Assembly (NCBI GenBank): GCA_005778355.1
Contig: SXON01000108.1
Location: 1-51,623 of the forward strand
Direction of reading: 5' to 3'
DNA length: 51,623 nucleotides
From: Pseudomonadota bacterium
GTDB taxonomy: Bacteria > Myxococcota_A > UBA796 > SXON01
Numbering within the stretch: the first letter of the stretch is position 1; every line of letters begins with the position of its first letter. A program made the position numbers and the translations under genes. Of the stretch, positions 34,713 to 43,323 are shown piece by piece. The notes beneath the pieces are model-generated. The model searched no databases, was not told the DNA's origin, and saw only the letters and a program-made list of their open reading frames with translations.

Positions 34713-35404
34713 CAGAGCAGCTCCTCGGCGCGCGAGGAGTTGGCCCCGCTCATGATGGTGTCGATCACCATGCCGCGGTCGATCACGACCGTGAACGGCA
34801 GCCCGACGCTACCGCCCTCGTCGGCGGCGTAGTCCCAAAGGAGGCTCTCGGCGTCGGCGAGCACCGGCATGGTCAAGCCATAGGTATCGGCCCACTCCTT
34901 GAGGTCGGCCTGCTCGGGGATCGAGTAGTCCTCGGTCTCCGTGATGACCTCGAGGATCATCAGACCGTCGTCTTTGCCACCCTGGTAGATTGCTTCGAGG
35001 CCACCGGCCTCGGATTCGCACGCGCCTCACCAGAAGGCGGCGAAGACCATGTAGACCACGCGGTCGCAGAAGGAGTAGAGGCTCACGTTCTGGCCGAACT
35101 GGTCGAGCATCTTGAAGTCGTCGCTCACCTGGCCCTCGGAACGACCCTCGCCCTCGATGTCGTTCTTGCAGGCGCCGATCGCCCAGCCACCCTCGTAGGG
35201 GTACTCGTTGGGGTCGAGCGGGTCGGTGTTGCTCTTGAACTCGAGGCCGTCGGCGGTGCCGTCGCCGTCGCTGTCGGCGAGGGCAGGATCGGTGCCGAGG
35301 CTCTCCTCGGCGCTGGTGAGGAGCCCGTCGCCGTCGTCGTCGAGGTCGACGGCGACCTCGGCGGCACAGCCGGTCAGGGCAGTGGAAAACAGGAGTGGGA
35401 GCAC
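34712..35404 (-). CDS. TlpA/thioredoxin-like selenoprotein lipoprotein, copy 2 (in-frame UGA = Sec126)
   Basis: Read through the UGA at 35029-35027 this gene encodes 230 residues. The GTG at 35404 is preferred because GGAGGT lies five bases upstream; it yields MLPLLFSTALTGC with lipobox LTGC. An in-frame ATG at 35425 is the alternative. DxDxDG repeats follow (DLDDDGDGLLTSAEESLG, DSDGDGTADGLEF), then the redox domain: MLDQFGQNVSLYSFC, VVYMVFAAFW, U-G-A-C and GLPFTVVIDRG. It has the same architecture as copy 1, with moderate overall similarity and identical active site. It is upstream of copy 1 in a two-gene operon. A membrane-anchored thiol/selenol reductase or peroxide-reducing role is inferred from the fold. 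Confidence 0.85.
34996..35012 (-). promoter_or_regulatory. Candidate bacterial SECIS hairpin, copy 2
   Basis: The same seventeen bases as in copy 1 (CGAGGCC-GGU-GGCCUCG) begin 14 bases after the UGA at 35029-35027. The bases between the TGC codon and the stem differ between the copies, while the stem and loop are identical including third-codon positions. Confidence 0.75.
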
Positions 35405-35485
35405 GGTGCACCTCCGCGGCTGCATTGTGCCACGGGTGAGGCCGCTCGGCCAGCCTGGATCGCCGAGTCCGGCTAAGAGAAGGTC

Positions 35486-35845
35486 ATGACGCAGCGGGAG
35501 GCCGCCGAGCGGGTGCGCCACGACCTCGGGAAGTACGTGCACCTCGAGGCACGTTGGCTCGACGAGGACGCCACCACCGAGGAGCTGCGCGAGGCCTTGA
35601 TCAACGACCTGAGGCGCACCCGGCGTGGCCCCGACGGCGAATTGGACTGCTGCGCGCTGTGGGCGCGTCTCCGGCCGACGGTGGCGACGCTCGACACGGG
35701 GCCCATCGACCACGTGGCCGGAGCGTTGTGCGCCGACCTCCCACACCTCGACGCGCTCGACCGGGCGGGCCTCAGGGCGGTGGCCGAGCGGGCGCGCGCG
35801 CTGGCCGAGGCCTGCCGCCGGCTGGTCGACCAGGTGCGCGAGTAG
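35486..35845 (+). CDS. Small helical protein with an H-box-like motif, possible phosphotransfer protein
   Basis: The 119-residue, all-helical-looking protein starts MTQREAAERVRHDLGKYVHL. RHDLGKY (His12) resembles a histidine phosphoacceptor and is close to RHEVIKHN in the TPR-kinase encoded at 40,708. There is no ATP-binding domain. It overlaps by one base the start of a sigma-54-type response regulator, and a hybrid kinase that would need an intermediate His-protein follows. I infer, but cannot show, that it is the phosphotransfer step between them. Confidence 0.65.
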   Translation: MTQREAAERVRHDLGKYVHLEARWLDEDATTEELREALINDLRRTRRGPDGELDCCALWARLRPTVATLDTGPIDHVAGALCADLPHLDALDRAGLRAVAERARALAEACRRLVDQVRE

Positions 35846-37464
35846 TGGCCACCATCCTCGTTATCGACGACCAGGATCGCTACGCGAATCTCTGTCGCAA
35901 GGCGATCCCAGAGCACACCTACCTCGGACCGGCCCGTTCCTGGCGCGAAGCGGCCGACGTGCTGCGCACGCGGCGTCGCGACATCGATCTGGTGTTGCTC
36001 GACGTGCATTTCGACATTCCCGAGTCGGATCTGCTCGGGCTCGCAGCCGGGGCCGACGCTAAGGCCGTTGCCCGCGCCCGGCGGCGGCAGGGCCTCGAGA
36101 TCCTGGCGCGCTTGCGCCGGCGCCTGCCCGACATGCCCGTCGTGCTGATGACAAGTCGCGACGAGGTGGCGCTCGAGAAGGCGGCCGAGCGTCACGAGGC
36201 CGAGGAATACACGTATTTTCTCGATGACGAGTACGTCGACGCGCGCTCACTACGCGCGCAGCTCGACAACATTCTCGCCGCGCGACGGGGTCGCGACAGC
36301 GAAGGGCCGGTCTTCTGGGGACGCTCCGCCGAGATGCGACGCCTCCGCGCGCGTTTGCACGTGCTGGCCCGCGGTCGCCTGCCGGTGATCCTCGGCGGAC
36401 CGACCGGCACGGGAAAGTCGATGGTGGCGCGCCACGTGATCCACGCGAGATCGGGGCGACGCGGGAAGTTCGTAGCCGTCGACCTGTCCACGCTGCCCCG
36501 CGACCTCGTGGCCGCGCAGCTCTTCGGCTCCTCCAGGGGCGCGTACACCGGCAGCGTCGCCGACCGGCGCGGTGCCTTCGAGGAGGCCGACGGCGGCACC
36601 CTCTTCCTCGCCGAGATCGGCAACCTGCCCGAAGACGTCCAGAAGATGCTCCTGACCGTGCTCCAGGAAGGCGTCGTCACCCGGATCGGCGACACCATGG
36701 AGCGCCGGGTCGACGTGAAGCTTTGTGTCGCGACGCACGAAGACTTGCCATCCATGGTTCGCGCCGGACGTTTCCGTGCCGACCTCTACATGCGTCTCAA
36801 CCCCGCCTGCACGGTGGTGCTCCCGCCACTGGTGGAGCGTCGTGGCGACTTCTCCCGGCTCCTGGAGTGGACGGCGCTACGCGCTGCAGAGTCCTCCTCG
36901 ATCCTTACCCTTTTGCTCGACTACCGCCAGCGGGCCGGGCTCGGCGAGGGGACGGCGCTGTCGCCCGCTGGGGAGGTGGCCGTGGCCCTCGGCGCGGAGG
37001 TCCCGCCGGCCACTGAAGGGCGGCTCGTGCTCCTCTTTCCCGACCGAACGCTCCGGCTCCTGCGACGCCACCGCTGGCCCGGCAACCTGCGCGAGTTCGG
37101 GATGGTGGTGGAGAACGCGCTCACGTTCACCTTTGCCGAGCTGGCCGGCCTCGGTGCCGGCGCGCGGGCCGACGTCGTGCAGGTGCGTCCGAAGCTGGTA
37201 CGCGACCTCTTGCGCGCCGTGCGAGTGGAGCGTGGTCGCGACGACGACGGCTGGCGCTGCGAGGTCAGCATCAAGCCCGATCCCACGCTCAACCACGTGG
37301 CCCAGGAGGTGGAGCGCCAGTACTTCACGCGGCTCTGGGAGCAGGAAGACGGCGACTTCGCCGCGATGGCGCGCGTGCTGATGGGCGACGAGGCCCACGC
37401 GCGCAAGGCGCAGCTACGCTTCAACCAGCTCGGGCTCAAGGTGCGAGAGCTGCGCAGGAATTGA
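35845..37464 (+). CDS. NtrC-like response regulator with atypical receiver and altered AAA+ motifs
   Basis: The 539-residue protein starts at a GTG overlapping the previous stop. Residues 1-145 are a receiver: acidic pair in ILVIDDQ, phosphoacceptor Asp53 in LVLLDVHFD, then an insertion before RQGLEILARL, and FLDDEY where receivers normally have a conserved Lys. Residues ~155-400 are the AAA+ domain: Walker A GGPTGTGKS (184-192), GAYTGS (232-237) in place of the sigma-54-contacting GAFTGA, Walker B GTLFLAEIG with Ala256 where Asp is expected, and arginine region GRFRADLYMRLN. A C-terminal Fis-like helical domain with RFNQLGLKVRELRR could bind DNA. The missing Walker B Asp suggests weak or no ATP hydrolysis. 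Confidence 0.85.
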   Translation: MATILVIDDQDRYANLCRKAIPEHTYLGPARSWREAADVLRTRRRDIDLVLLDVHFDIPESDLLGLAAGADAKAVARARRRQGLEILARLRRRLPDMPVVLMTSRDEVALEKAAERHEAEEYTYFLDDEYVDARSLRAQLDNILAARRGRDSEGPVFWGRSAEMRRLRARLHVLARGRLPVILGGPTGTGKSMVARHVIHARSGRRGKFVAVDLSTLPRDLVAAQLFGSSRGAYTGSVADRRGAFEEADGGTLFLAEIGNLPEDVQKMLLTVLQEGVVTRIGDTMERRVDVKLCVATHEDLPSMVRAGRFRADLYMRLNPACTVVLPPLVERRGDFSRLLEWTALRAAESSSILTLLLDYRQRAGLGEGTALSPAGEVAVALGAEVPPATEGRLVLLFPDRTLRLLRRHRWPGNLREFGMVVENALTFTFAELAGLGAGARADVVQVRPKLVRDLLRAVRVERGRDDDGWRCEVSIKPDPTLNHVAQEVERQYFTRLWEQEDGDFAAMARVLMGDEAHARKAQLRFNQLGLKVRELRRN

Positions 37465-37511
37465 GCTCCTGAGCGGGGCGTTTTTGGCGCACTCACGCTA
37501 GAGAGCGCGCC

Positions 37512-39395
37512 ATGCCCGTGGTGCCCTCGCCCGACGACGCGCTGCTCTTGCAGTCCATCGTCGAGAACCTGCCCGATATGGTCTTCGTTAAAGACGCGGC
37601 AGAGCTTCGTTTCGTACGATTCAATCGCGCGGGCGAGCGGCTACTCGGCTTCGCCCAGGACGCCCTTCTCGGCCGCAACGACTACGACTTCTTCCCAAGG
37701 GAAGAGGCCGATTTCTTCACGGCGAAAGATCGCGAGGTGCTCTGCGGGAGCGAGGTGGTCGACATCCCAGAGGAGCCGATCCACACCAGCGCCCACGGCT
37801 TGCGCTGGCTCCACACCCGGAAGATCCCCATCCGCGACGCCGACGGCCGCGCGCTGTACTTGCTCGGGATCAGTCGCGACATCACGGAGCTTCGCGACGC
37901 ACGCGTGGCGCTGCAAGAACGCGAGGCGCAACTTCGGCACTTGATGGAGCGTTTTCCCGGCATCGTGTGGACGGCCGACGTGGAGCAGAGGGTCACCTGG
38001 CTCGGCGGGGCGGGCGTCCAGCGCCTCCCGGTCGCGACCGATCAGGCGAAGGGACGGCGGGTCAGCGAGGTGTTGGCTGCGGCGGTCGACGCCGACCTCG
38101 CCGCGATCCACCGCGAGGCGCTGACCGGTACGCCCGGCACCCTCGCCTTCTCGCTCGGGGATCGCGACTTCGAGGCGCGGGTCGATCGCCTCTCCGACGG
38201 CGCGGTCATGGGGGTGGCCCTCGACGTGACCGAGCGTCGCCGCCTCGAGGCGGAGCGCGTGGAGGTTCGGCTCCAGCGTGCGCAGCGCATGGAGGCGCTG
38301 GGCGTGCTCGCCGGGGGCATTGCCCACGACTTCAACAACTTGCTGGTGGGCATGGTGGGCAACGCTTCGCTCGCCCTCCTCAAGCTGCCCGAGGGTGCCC
38401 CGGCCCGTTCGGACATCGAGCGTCTCCTCGCCGCGGCCGAGCGCGCGGCGGATCTCACGCGGCAGATGCTGGCCTACTCGGGCAAGGGGCGCTTCGTCGT
38501 GGAGCCGGTCGACATCGGGCGCCTCGTCCGCGAGACGGTCGACCTCTTGCGCAGCTCCCTGCCCCGTCGTGCTCAGCTCGGGGTGCACGTGGCGGATGCC
38601 TTGCCGCCGGTCGAGGCCGACGCCACGCAGCTGCGGCAGGTGGTGATGAACCTCTTGACGAACGCCGGCGATGCCCTGCCCGAGGGCGGCGGCGACGTCC
38701 AGGTGCACGTGACCGCGGTGACGGTCGACCCCGGGGGACAAGAGGGAGCCTTCGGCGACGAGATTGTCCCCGGTTCCTACGTGTGCGTGGAAGTGGCCGA
38801 CACGGGCTGCGGCATGGACGAGGGCACCCGGCGTCGCATGTTCGATCCCTTCTTCACCACGAAGGCCAACGGCCACGGCCTCGGCCTGGCTGCGGCGTTG
38901 GGCATTGTGCGGGGCCACCATGGCGCCATCCGGGTGTACAGCGAGCCGGGACGCGGCACGACGGTTCGCGTGCTTCTGCCTGCCGGTCATGTGGCGGAGG
39001 CGACCGAGTCGCGACCGCGTCTCGACGCGGAGACGGTGCTGGTGATCGACGACGAGCCCGCGGTGCGTGACTTCGCCCGCGCGGTGCTCGAGTTCCATGG
39101 CTATCACGTGCTCGAGGCGGAAGGGGGTCGCGACGCCGTGTCGCTCTTCAGCGCCCATCGCGACCGGGTGGGGCTGGTGCTGCTCGATCTCACGATGCCT
39201 GGGATGGACGGCGAGGAGACTTTTCACGAACTTCGGGCTTTGAAACCGTCGGTTCGCGTCTTGCTCTCCAGCGGCTACAACGAGCAGCAGGACACCAGCC
39301 GCTTCACCGGACTCGGCCTCGCGGGGTTCCTTCGCAAGCCCTACCGGGCGGAGCACCTCATGGCGCAGGTGAAGGAGCAGCTGGGGAAGCGGTAG
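37512..39395 (+). CDS. Hybrid sensor histidine kinase, PAS-PAS-HisKA-HATPase-REC
   Basis: The 627-residue soluble protein has PAS domain 1 (~12-128, SIVENLPDMVFVKDA), PAS domain 2 (~140-245), the phosphoacceptor helix GGIAHDFNNLLVGM with His272, the ATPase with N box VVMNLLTNAGDAL, G1 DTGCGMD, F box FDPFFTTK and G2 GHGLGLA, and a C-terminal canonical receiver (VLVIDDEP, phosphoacceptor Asp559 in LLDLTMPGMDG, Lys in FLRKPY). No membrane segment is present, so it senses a cytoplasmic signal. It lies 47 bases after the sigma-54-type regulator and is probably its upstream kinase. Confidence 0.93.
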   Translation: MPVVPSPDDALLLQSIVENLPDMVFVKDAAELRFVRFNRAGERLLGFAQDALLGRNDYDFFPREEADFFTAKDREVLCGSEVVDIPEEPIHTSAHGLRWLHTRKIPIRDADGRALYLLGISRDITELRDARVALQEREAQLRHLMERFPGIVWTADVEQRVTWLGGAGVQRLPVATDQAKGRRVSEVLAAAVDADLAAIHREALTGTPGTLAFSLGDRDFEARVDRLSDGAVMGVALDVTERRRLEAERVEVRLQRAQRMEALGVLAGGIAHDFNNLLVGMVGNASLALLKLPEGAPARSDIERLLAAAERAADLTRQMLAYSGKGRFVVEPVDIGRLVRETVDLLRSSLPRRAQLGVHVADALPPVEADATQLRQVVMNLLTNAGDALPEGGGDVQVHVTAVTVDPGGQEGAFGDEIVPGSYVCVEVADTGCGMDEGTRRRMFDPFFTTKANGHGLGLAAALGIVRGHHGAIRVYSEPGRGTTVRVLLPAGHVAEATESRPRLDAETVLVIDDEPAVRDFARAVLEFHGYHVLEAEGGRDAVSLFSAHRDRVGLVLLDLTMPGMDGEETFHELRALKPSVRVLLSSGYNEQQDTSRFTGLGLAGFLRKPYRAEHLMAQVKEQLGKR

Positions 39396-40227
39396 GCTCG
39401 CACACCACGATCCTCTGCAAATCCCACCCCTGCTCCTTTCCGAGCATCCGCGGCGCCCAGTCGGGGTGGCCCTCGTCCCAGAGCACGGCGTAGCCCTGGC
39501 GCTCGAGCCGGGCGCGCATCTCGGGGGGCTCTTCGTCGTGGCGGAATCGTTCGCCGGCTCCGCCTACGATGAGCCCCACGAGCTCGCGCTCCAGTCGCCC
39601 CAGGCGGCTTCCGCGTCGCGAGTAGCTGATCGCTAGACGCGAGCCGGTCGCGAGCACGGGGTGCAACGTCGCGAGCGTGGCATCGATGGCGGCCGAGGGG
39701 AGGTACATCACGACACCCTCCCAGATCACCACGCTCGGTCGCGACACGTCGAGTCCGGCCGCCACCAGCGCACCGGCGGCCGTGTCCCGTTCGAAGTCCA
39801 CCGGCACGTAGCTCACGCGCCCCTCGCCGATGCGGGCGCGTTTGTAGGCCTGCGTGTCGGGATGGTCGACCTCGAACACCCGCGCCGTCGCGAGCTCAGG
39901 CAATCGCCAGGCGCGAGCGTCGAGCCCGGCGCCGAGGATGACGACCTGGTCGATGCCCTCGGCCACCGCCTTCTGCACCACGTCGTCGAGCACCCTCGTC
40001 CGGTAGGACATGAAGCGCGACCGCCCTCGCGACAACAGGTCCATGGTCGCGACAGCCACCCTCGTGGCGCGCGGCCAGAGTGCCGCCCCGCGCAGCACCG
40101 TGGACCAGGGTGCGTGCAAGAGATCGACCGCGTGCGGGTCGGACACGAGGGAAGGGGACTCGTACACGCCGAGCCCCCGCGCGAAGGCCACCCAGCGGGC
40201 GGTGGTGGACGGTTCTCCGGGGACCAC
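39358..40227 (-). CDS. SAM-dependent methyltransferase, leucine carboxyl methyltransferase-like family
   Basis: The 289-residue protein starts at a GTG and shows the family pattern: TRVLDDVVQKAVAEGIDQVV leading into LGAGLDARAWRL (SAM-binding), then VFEVDHPDTQAYKR, YVPVDFERD and SVVIWEGVVMYLP. This is the group annotated as class I SAM methyltransferases of the LCM/TIGR00027 type, whose substrates are mostly unknown. It is convergent with the hybrid kinase gene and overlaps its last 38 bases. Confidence 0.85.
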   Translation of the reverse strand: MVPGEPSTTARWVAFARGLGVYESPSLVSDPHAVDLLHAPWSTVLRGAALWPRATRVAVATMDLLSRGRSRFMSYRTRVLDDVVQKAVAEGIDQVVILGAGLDARAWRLPELATARVFEVDHPDTQAYKRARIGEGRVSYVPVDFERDTAAGALVAAGLDVSRPSVVIWEGVVMYLPSAAIDATLATLHPVLATGSRLAISYSRRGSRLGRLERELVGLIVGGAGERFRHDEEPPEMRARLERQGYAVLWDEGHPDWAPRMLGKEQGWDLQRIVVCEPTASPAAPSPAP

Positions 40228-40300
40228 GGCCGGCGGCGTATTCTGAATCCGGGCACGATTCGACCCGCCGCGCGCGGCGCGGCACCCCTGATCGTCGTCG

Positions 40301-40639
40301 TTACTGCTGCGCCACGGCCTCGTGCGACGCCAGCCGCGTCTCGATGGCTGCCAGCCGCTTGTCGAGCGCTTCCATGCGCACGGCGGACTGCGCCTCGATC
40401 TCGGCCATCGCCATGCGTGACGCGTCGATGTCGATGGTCAGGGCCGTGTAGATGGAGTTGGTCATCCAGAGGTTCAAGGACAACATCCCGAAGATCAACA
40501 GCAAGAGCGAGGCGCGAGCCCAGCGCGTGTCGCGGGCGTGGCGCTCGTGCAGATCCTCGAGGTCCTTCAACTCCAGCGGCGGCGACGACTCCGGGTGGTA
40601 GGGAAGACCGACGTTCCGAGGGGCATTCAGAGTGGTCAT
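40301..40639 (-). CDS. Small membrane protein with C-terminal coiled coil
   Basis: The 112-residue protein has a strong ribosome binding site (AGGAGG) before its ATG. It has an N-terminal charged region (LKDLEDLHERHARDTRWARA), one membrane segment (SLLLLIFGMLSLNLWMTNSI) and a helical, coiled-coil-like tail (EIEAQSAVRMEALDKRLAAI). The family is unknown. It stands alone between the methyltransferase and the divergent TPR-kinase; the 73 bases on its 3' side hold nothing I can identify. Confidence 0.7.
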   Translation of the reverse strand: MTTLNAPRNVGLPYHPESSPPLELKDLEDLHERHARDTRWARASLLLLIFGMLSLNLWMTNSIYTALTIDIDASRMAMAEIEAQSAVRMEALDKRLAAIETRLASHEAVAQQ

Positions 40640-40707
40640 GAGGCCTCCTGGCCTAGGGGTACTTTACACCTCCTTGACGAGGCGAGGCAAGCGACGGCGA
40701 GGGAAAA

Positions 40708-43323
40708 ATGACGGTCGGCGCGATTCCCGCGCCGTTACGAGACCCCCCCGTGCTCCTCGCGCTCGCCCTCGCCCTGGCCGATCCGCTCGACGCCCTGGAG
40801 CCCGTCGCGAGGCAATTCTACGCGAGAGCCGAGTCCGAGGAAGACCAGGGGCGCTTCGACAGCGCCGAGAACTTCTACCGCCTGGTGGTGCAGCACGACC
40901 CTCGCTTCGTTCCCGCCCTGCTGGGACTGGGGCGAGCCCTGGAGGCACAGGGCGAAGCCGCGGCGGCGGAGCAGGTGTACCGCGACGGTCCCGGCGACCC
41001 CGACGTGCTCGTGGCGCTGGCCACCCTCGTGGAGCCCACGCGACCCGCTGAGGCCCTGTCGCTCTGGCGGCAGGCCCAGTCGGCTCGCCTCGGCGACCCG
41101 CTCCCGTACCTCCACGAGTCGCGACTGTTGCTCGTGGCGAGCAACCCCCCGGACATCGACGGCGCGCTCGCCGCCTGGCGCACCTACGAGACGCTCCAGG
41201 TCGATGCCGAGCCCGACGGCGCCGCGCTCCTCGCCCTCGCGGACGCGCTGATTGGCACCGAGTCACGATCTCCGGAGGGGGTGGCCTTGCTGGCTGCCTT
41301 CGTGGAGCGTTTTCCGGCCTCGTTCGCCGCCGCCGAAGCCCGCGAGCGCCTCGACCGTGCCCAGCTCGAAGCGGAGGCGCTCCTCGTGGAGATCGGTCGC
41401 GACGAGCCCTTGCCGGGTGCGCTCGTGCCCGTGGCCAGCGGCATCGACGCGGCGCTCGCCGCCGGCCGGGTCGACGAGGCCCTCTCGCGGGCGCGGGAGC
41501 TGGTCGCGGAGGCCCCCGGATCCAGCGCCGCACACGGTCGCTACGCCGATGCGCTCGCGGGGGCGGGGCGATGGACCGACGCTGAGATCGAGGCCCGTGT
41601 CGCCCGCGGTCTGGCCCCCGACGACGCGCTCACCCGCGCGCGCCTCGGGCTATTGCTCCATGAGGCCTACGGGGGGCGTCGCGACGTGGAGGCGCTCGCC
41701 GAGTTGGCCGCCGCCTGCCGCCTCCGTCCCGGCGATCCCGCCTTGCGATTCCGACTCGGCACAGTTCAACAGGCAACCGGCGCCTTCGACGAGGCAGTGG
41801 CCTCCTTCAAGACGGTGATCGAGGCGGATCCCCGTGGGGCATGGGCGAGCGAGGCCCAGGACCGCCTGGTGACGCTCGGCCGACAGGCGCCCGCCATCCC
41901 CGTCGCGAGCGCGGAGGCCGCGCCCCCGTCGAACCCCGAGGCGCTCCGGCACTGGCGCCTCGCGGTGGCGCTCCGTGACCGTGGACGTCCGGCCGACGCC
42001 CTCGCGGAGATCGATGCTGCCCTGTCGCTCGAGCCGCGGAGCGCACGCCTCGTCAACGAGCGCGCTCGCTTGCTCGTGGAGGCGGGCGACGCCAGTACCG
42101 CCATCGCCGAGTGGCGACGCTCGCTCGGCATCGATCCAGCGCAGCCCGACAACTGGCGCAACCTCGCCGAGCTGGCTGCCACGGCTGACGGTCGTCGCGA
42201 CGCTCTGGCGCAGGCCGCCGACCTCGGCGACGCCGACGCCCACTACCTCCTCGCCACACTCGCGCGCGACGAGGGCGACTGGACCACCGTGGGCGCGCAG
42301 GTGGCCGCCTACGAGGCCCTCGCGGGCCCGGGATCACCGTACCGCGAGGCCGCGAGGGCGCTGGCGGCGGAGGCCGACGAGCGCAACCGGGGCATCGCGC
42401 TGGTGGTCGGCGGCACCAGCGCCGTCTTGCTGGGCGTGCCCGTGGCCTGGTGGCTGTCGCGACGAGGCGGACGAACGCTCCGCGAGGTGCTCGCTGCCGC
42501 GCCCGGCGCCTGGCACGAGGCGGCACGCCTCCTGTCGGGCATCCGCCACGAGGTGATCAAGCACAACATCACCGTGCTCCCGGAGGTCGCGACCGCGCTG
42601 CGCGGTGGTAACCCCGAGCCCTGGCAGGCCTTCGCGGCCGCCTTGCCGCCGGTGGTCGACAAGGCCGAGGCCTACCTCGCGGCGCTGGTCGACCTGGCTC
42701 GTGTGCATCGTTTGCGGCTCGACGTCGCGCGCGACCCCGACCTCGGGGCGCTGCGCCTCGCCTTGCGACGGCTGCGTCGGCTCCGTCGCCCGGAGGCGGA
42801 AGAGCTCGACACCCTCTCCCAGGTGGTGAATGTCGAGGTCTACGACGCGCTCGGGCGCCTGGTGCGCGAGATCTGCGTCTTACCGGTCGACGAGGCGCTG
42901 GTGCGTGCGGCCTACGCGCGCGTGCTCGCCGAGCCGGGGTTCGCCGGTGACGACTGCCCCGCGCTCGCCGTGAGCGGGAGCCCGCTGGCGCTGCGCCTTT
43001 TCCGGCCCGACCTCGAGGACATCCTGGTCAACTTGCTTCGCAACGCGCTCGCGGCCGGCGCGCGCGAGCTGGCCGTGGAACTTGGCGAGACCGAAGACGA
43101 GATCACCGGCCACCTGCTCGCCGAGATCGCGGTCGTCGACGACGCGCCGGGTATGCTCACCAACGCGATGATCCGCAGCCGCTTCATCGGGCGGGGCCTC
43201 GGCCTCGCCGTCGACCTCGTCAACCGGCACGGCGGGAGCATCCGGGTCGATCCGCGCGCCAACGGGCAGAAGGCGGTGGTGGTGCAATTCCGCGCCGTCG
43301 AGCAGGGGGACGATACCGAATGA
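40708..43323 (+). CDS. TPR-containing membrane histidine kinase
   Basis: The 871-residue protein has an N-terminal hydrophobic segment (LLALALALADPLDALE), about 530 residues of tetratricopeptide-like helix pairs (for example ALLGLGRALEAQGEAAAAEQ, LAVALRDRGRPADALAEIDA), one membrane span (IALVVGGTSAVLLGVPVAWW, from residue ~562), a phosphoacceptor region SGIRHEVIKHNITVL with His614, and a kinase ATPase with N box LEDILVNLLRNALAAG (~769), VVDDAPGM and GRGLGLAVDLVNRHGG. The TPR part would be periplasmic and could read the state of an envelope complex. Its stop overlaps the next receiver gene in ATGA, so the two are a cognate pair. Confidence 0.85.
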   Translation: MTVGAIPAPLRDPPVLLALALALADPLDALEPVARQFYARAESEEDQGRFDSAENFYRLVVQHDPRFVPALLGLGRALEAQGEAAAAEQVYRDGPGDPDVLVALATLVEPTRPAEALSLWRQAQSARLGDPLPYLHESRLLLVASNPPDIDGALAAWRTYETLQVDAEPDGAALLALADALIGTESRSPEGVALLAAFVERFPASFAAAEARERLDRAQLEAEALLVEIGRDEPLPGALVPVASGIDAALAAGRVDEALSRARELVAEAPGSSAAHGRYADALAGAGRWTDAEIEARVARGLAPDDALTRARLGLLLHEAYGGRRDVEALAELAAACRLRPGDPALRFRLGTVQQATGAFDEAVASFKTVIEADPRGAWASEAQDRLVTLGRQAPAIPVASAEAAPPSNPEALRHWRLAVALRDRGRPADALAEIDAALSLEPRSARLVNERARLLVEAGDASTAIAEWRRSLGIDPAQPDNWRNLAELAATADGRRDALAQAADLGDADAHYLLATLARDEGDWTTVGAQVAAYEALAGPGSPYREAARALAAEADERNRGIALVVGGTSAVLLGVPVAWWLSRRGGRTLREVLAAAPGAWHEAARLLSGIRHEVIKHNITVLPEVATALRGGNPEPWQAFAAALPPVVDKAEAYLAALVDLARVHRLRLDVARDPDLGALRLALRRLRRLRRPEAEELDTLSQVVNVEVYDALGRLVREICVLPVDEALVRAAYARVLAEPGFAGDDCPALAVSGSPLALRLFRPDLEDILVNLLRNALAAGARELAVELGETEDEITGHLLAEIAVVDDAPGMLTNAMIRSRFIGRGLGLAVDLVNRHGGSIRVDPRANGQKAVVVQFRAVEQGDDTE

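Noticed and set aside
34712..34714. UGA at the end of copy 2 as another recoded Sec codon
   Set aside because: It overlaps the ATG of copy 1 in TGATG, the domain is complete (...SSRAEELL) and no hairpin like the other two follows at the right distance.
33936..35404. Two pairs of small independent genes, or two pseudogenes with premature stops
   Set aside because: Both stops are UGA at the identical active-site codon, both downstream halves keep the thioredoxin fold, and both carry the same hairpin; random stops would not coincide.
37481..37500. Sigma-54-like promoter (TGGC...GC) before the hybrid kinase gene
   Set aside because: The GG and GC elements are nine bases apart instead of ten and the flanking bases fit poorly.
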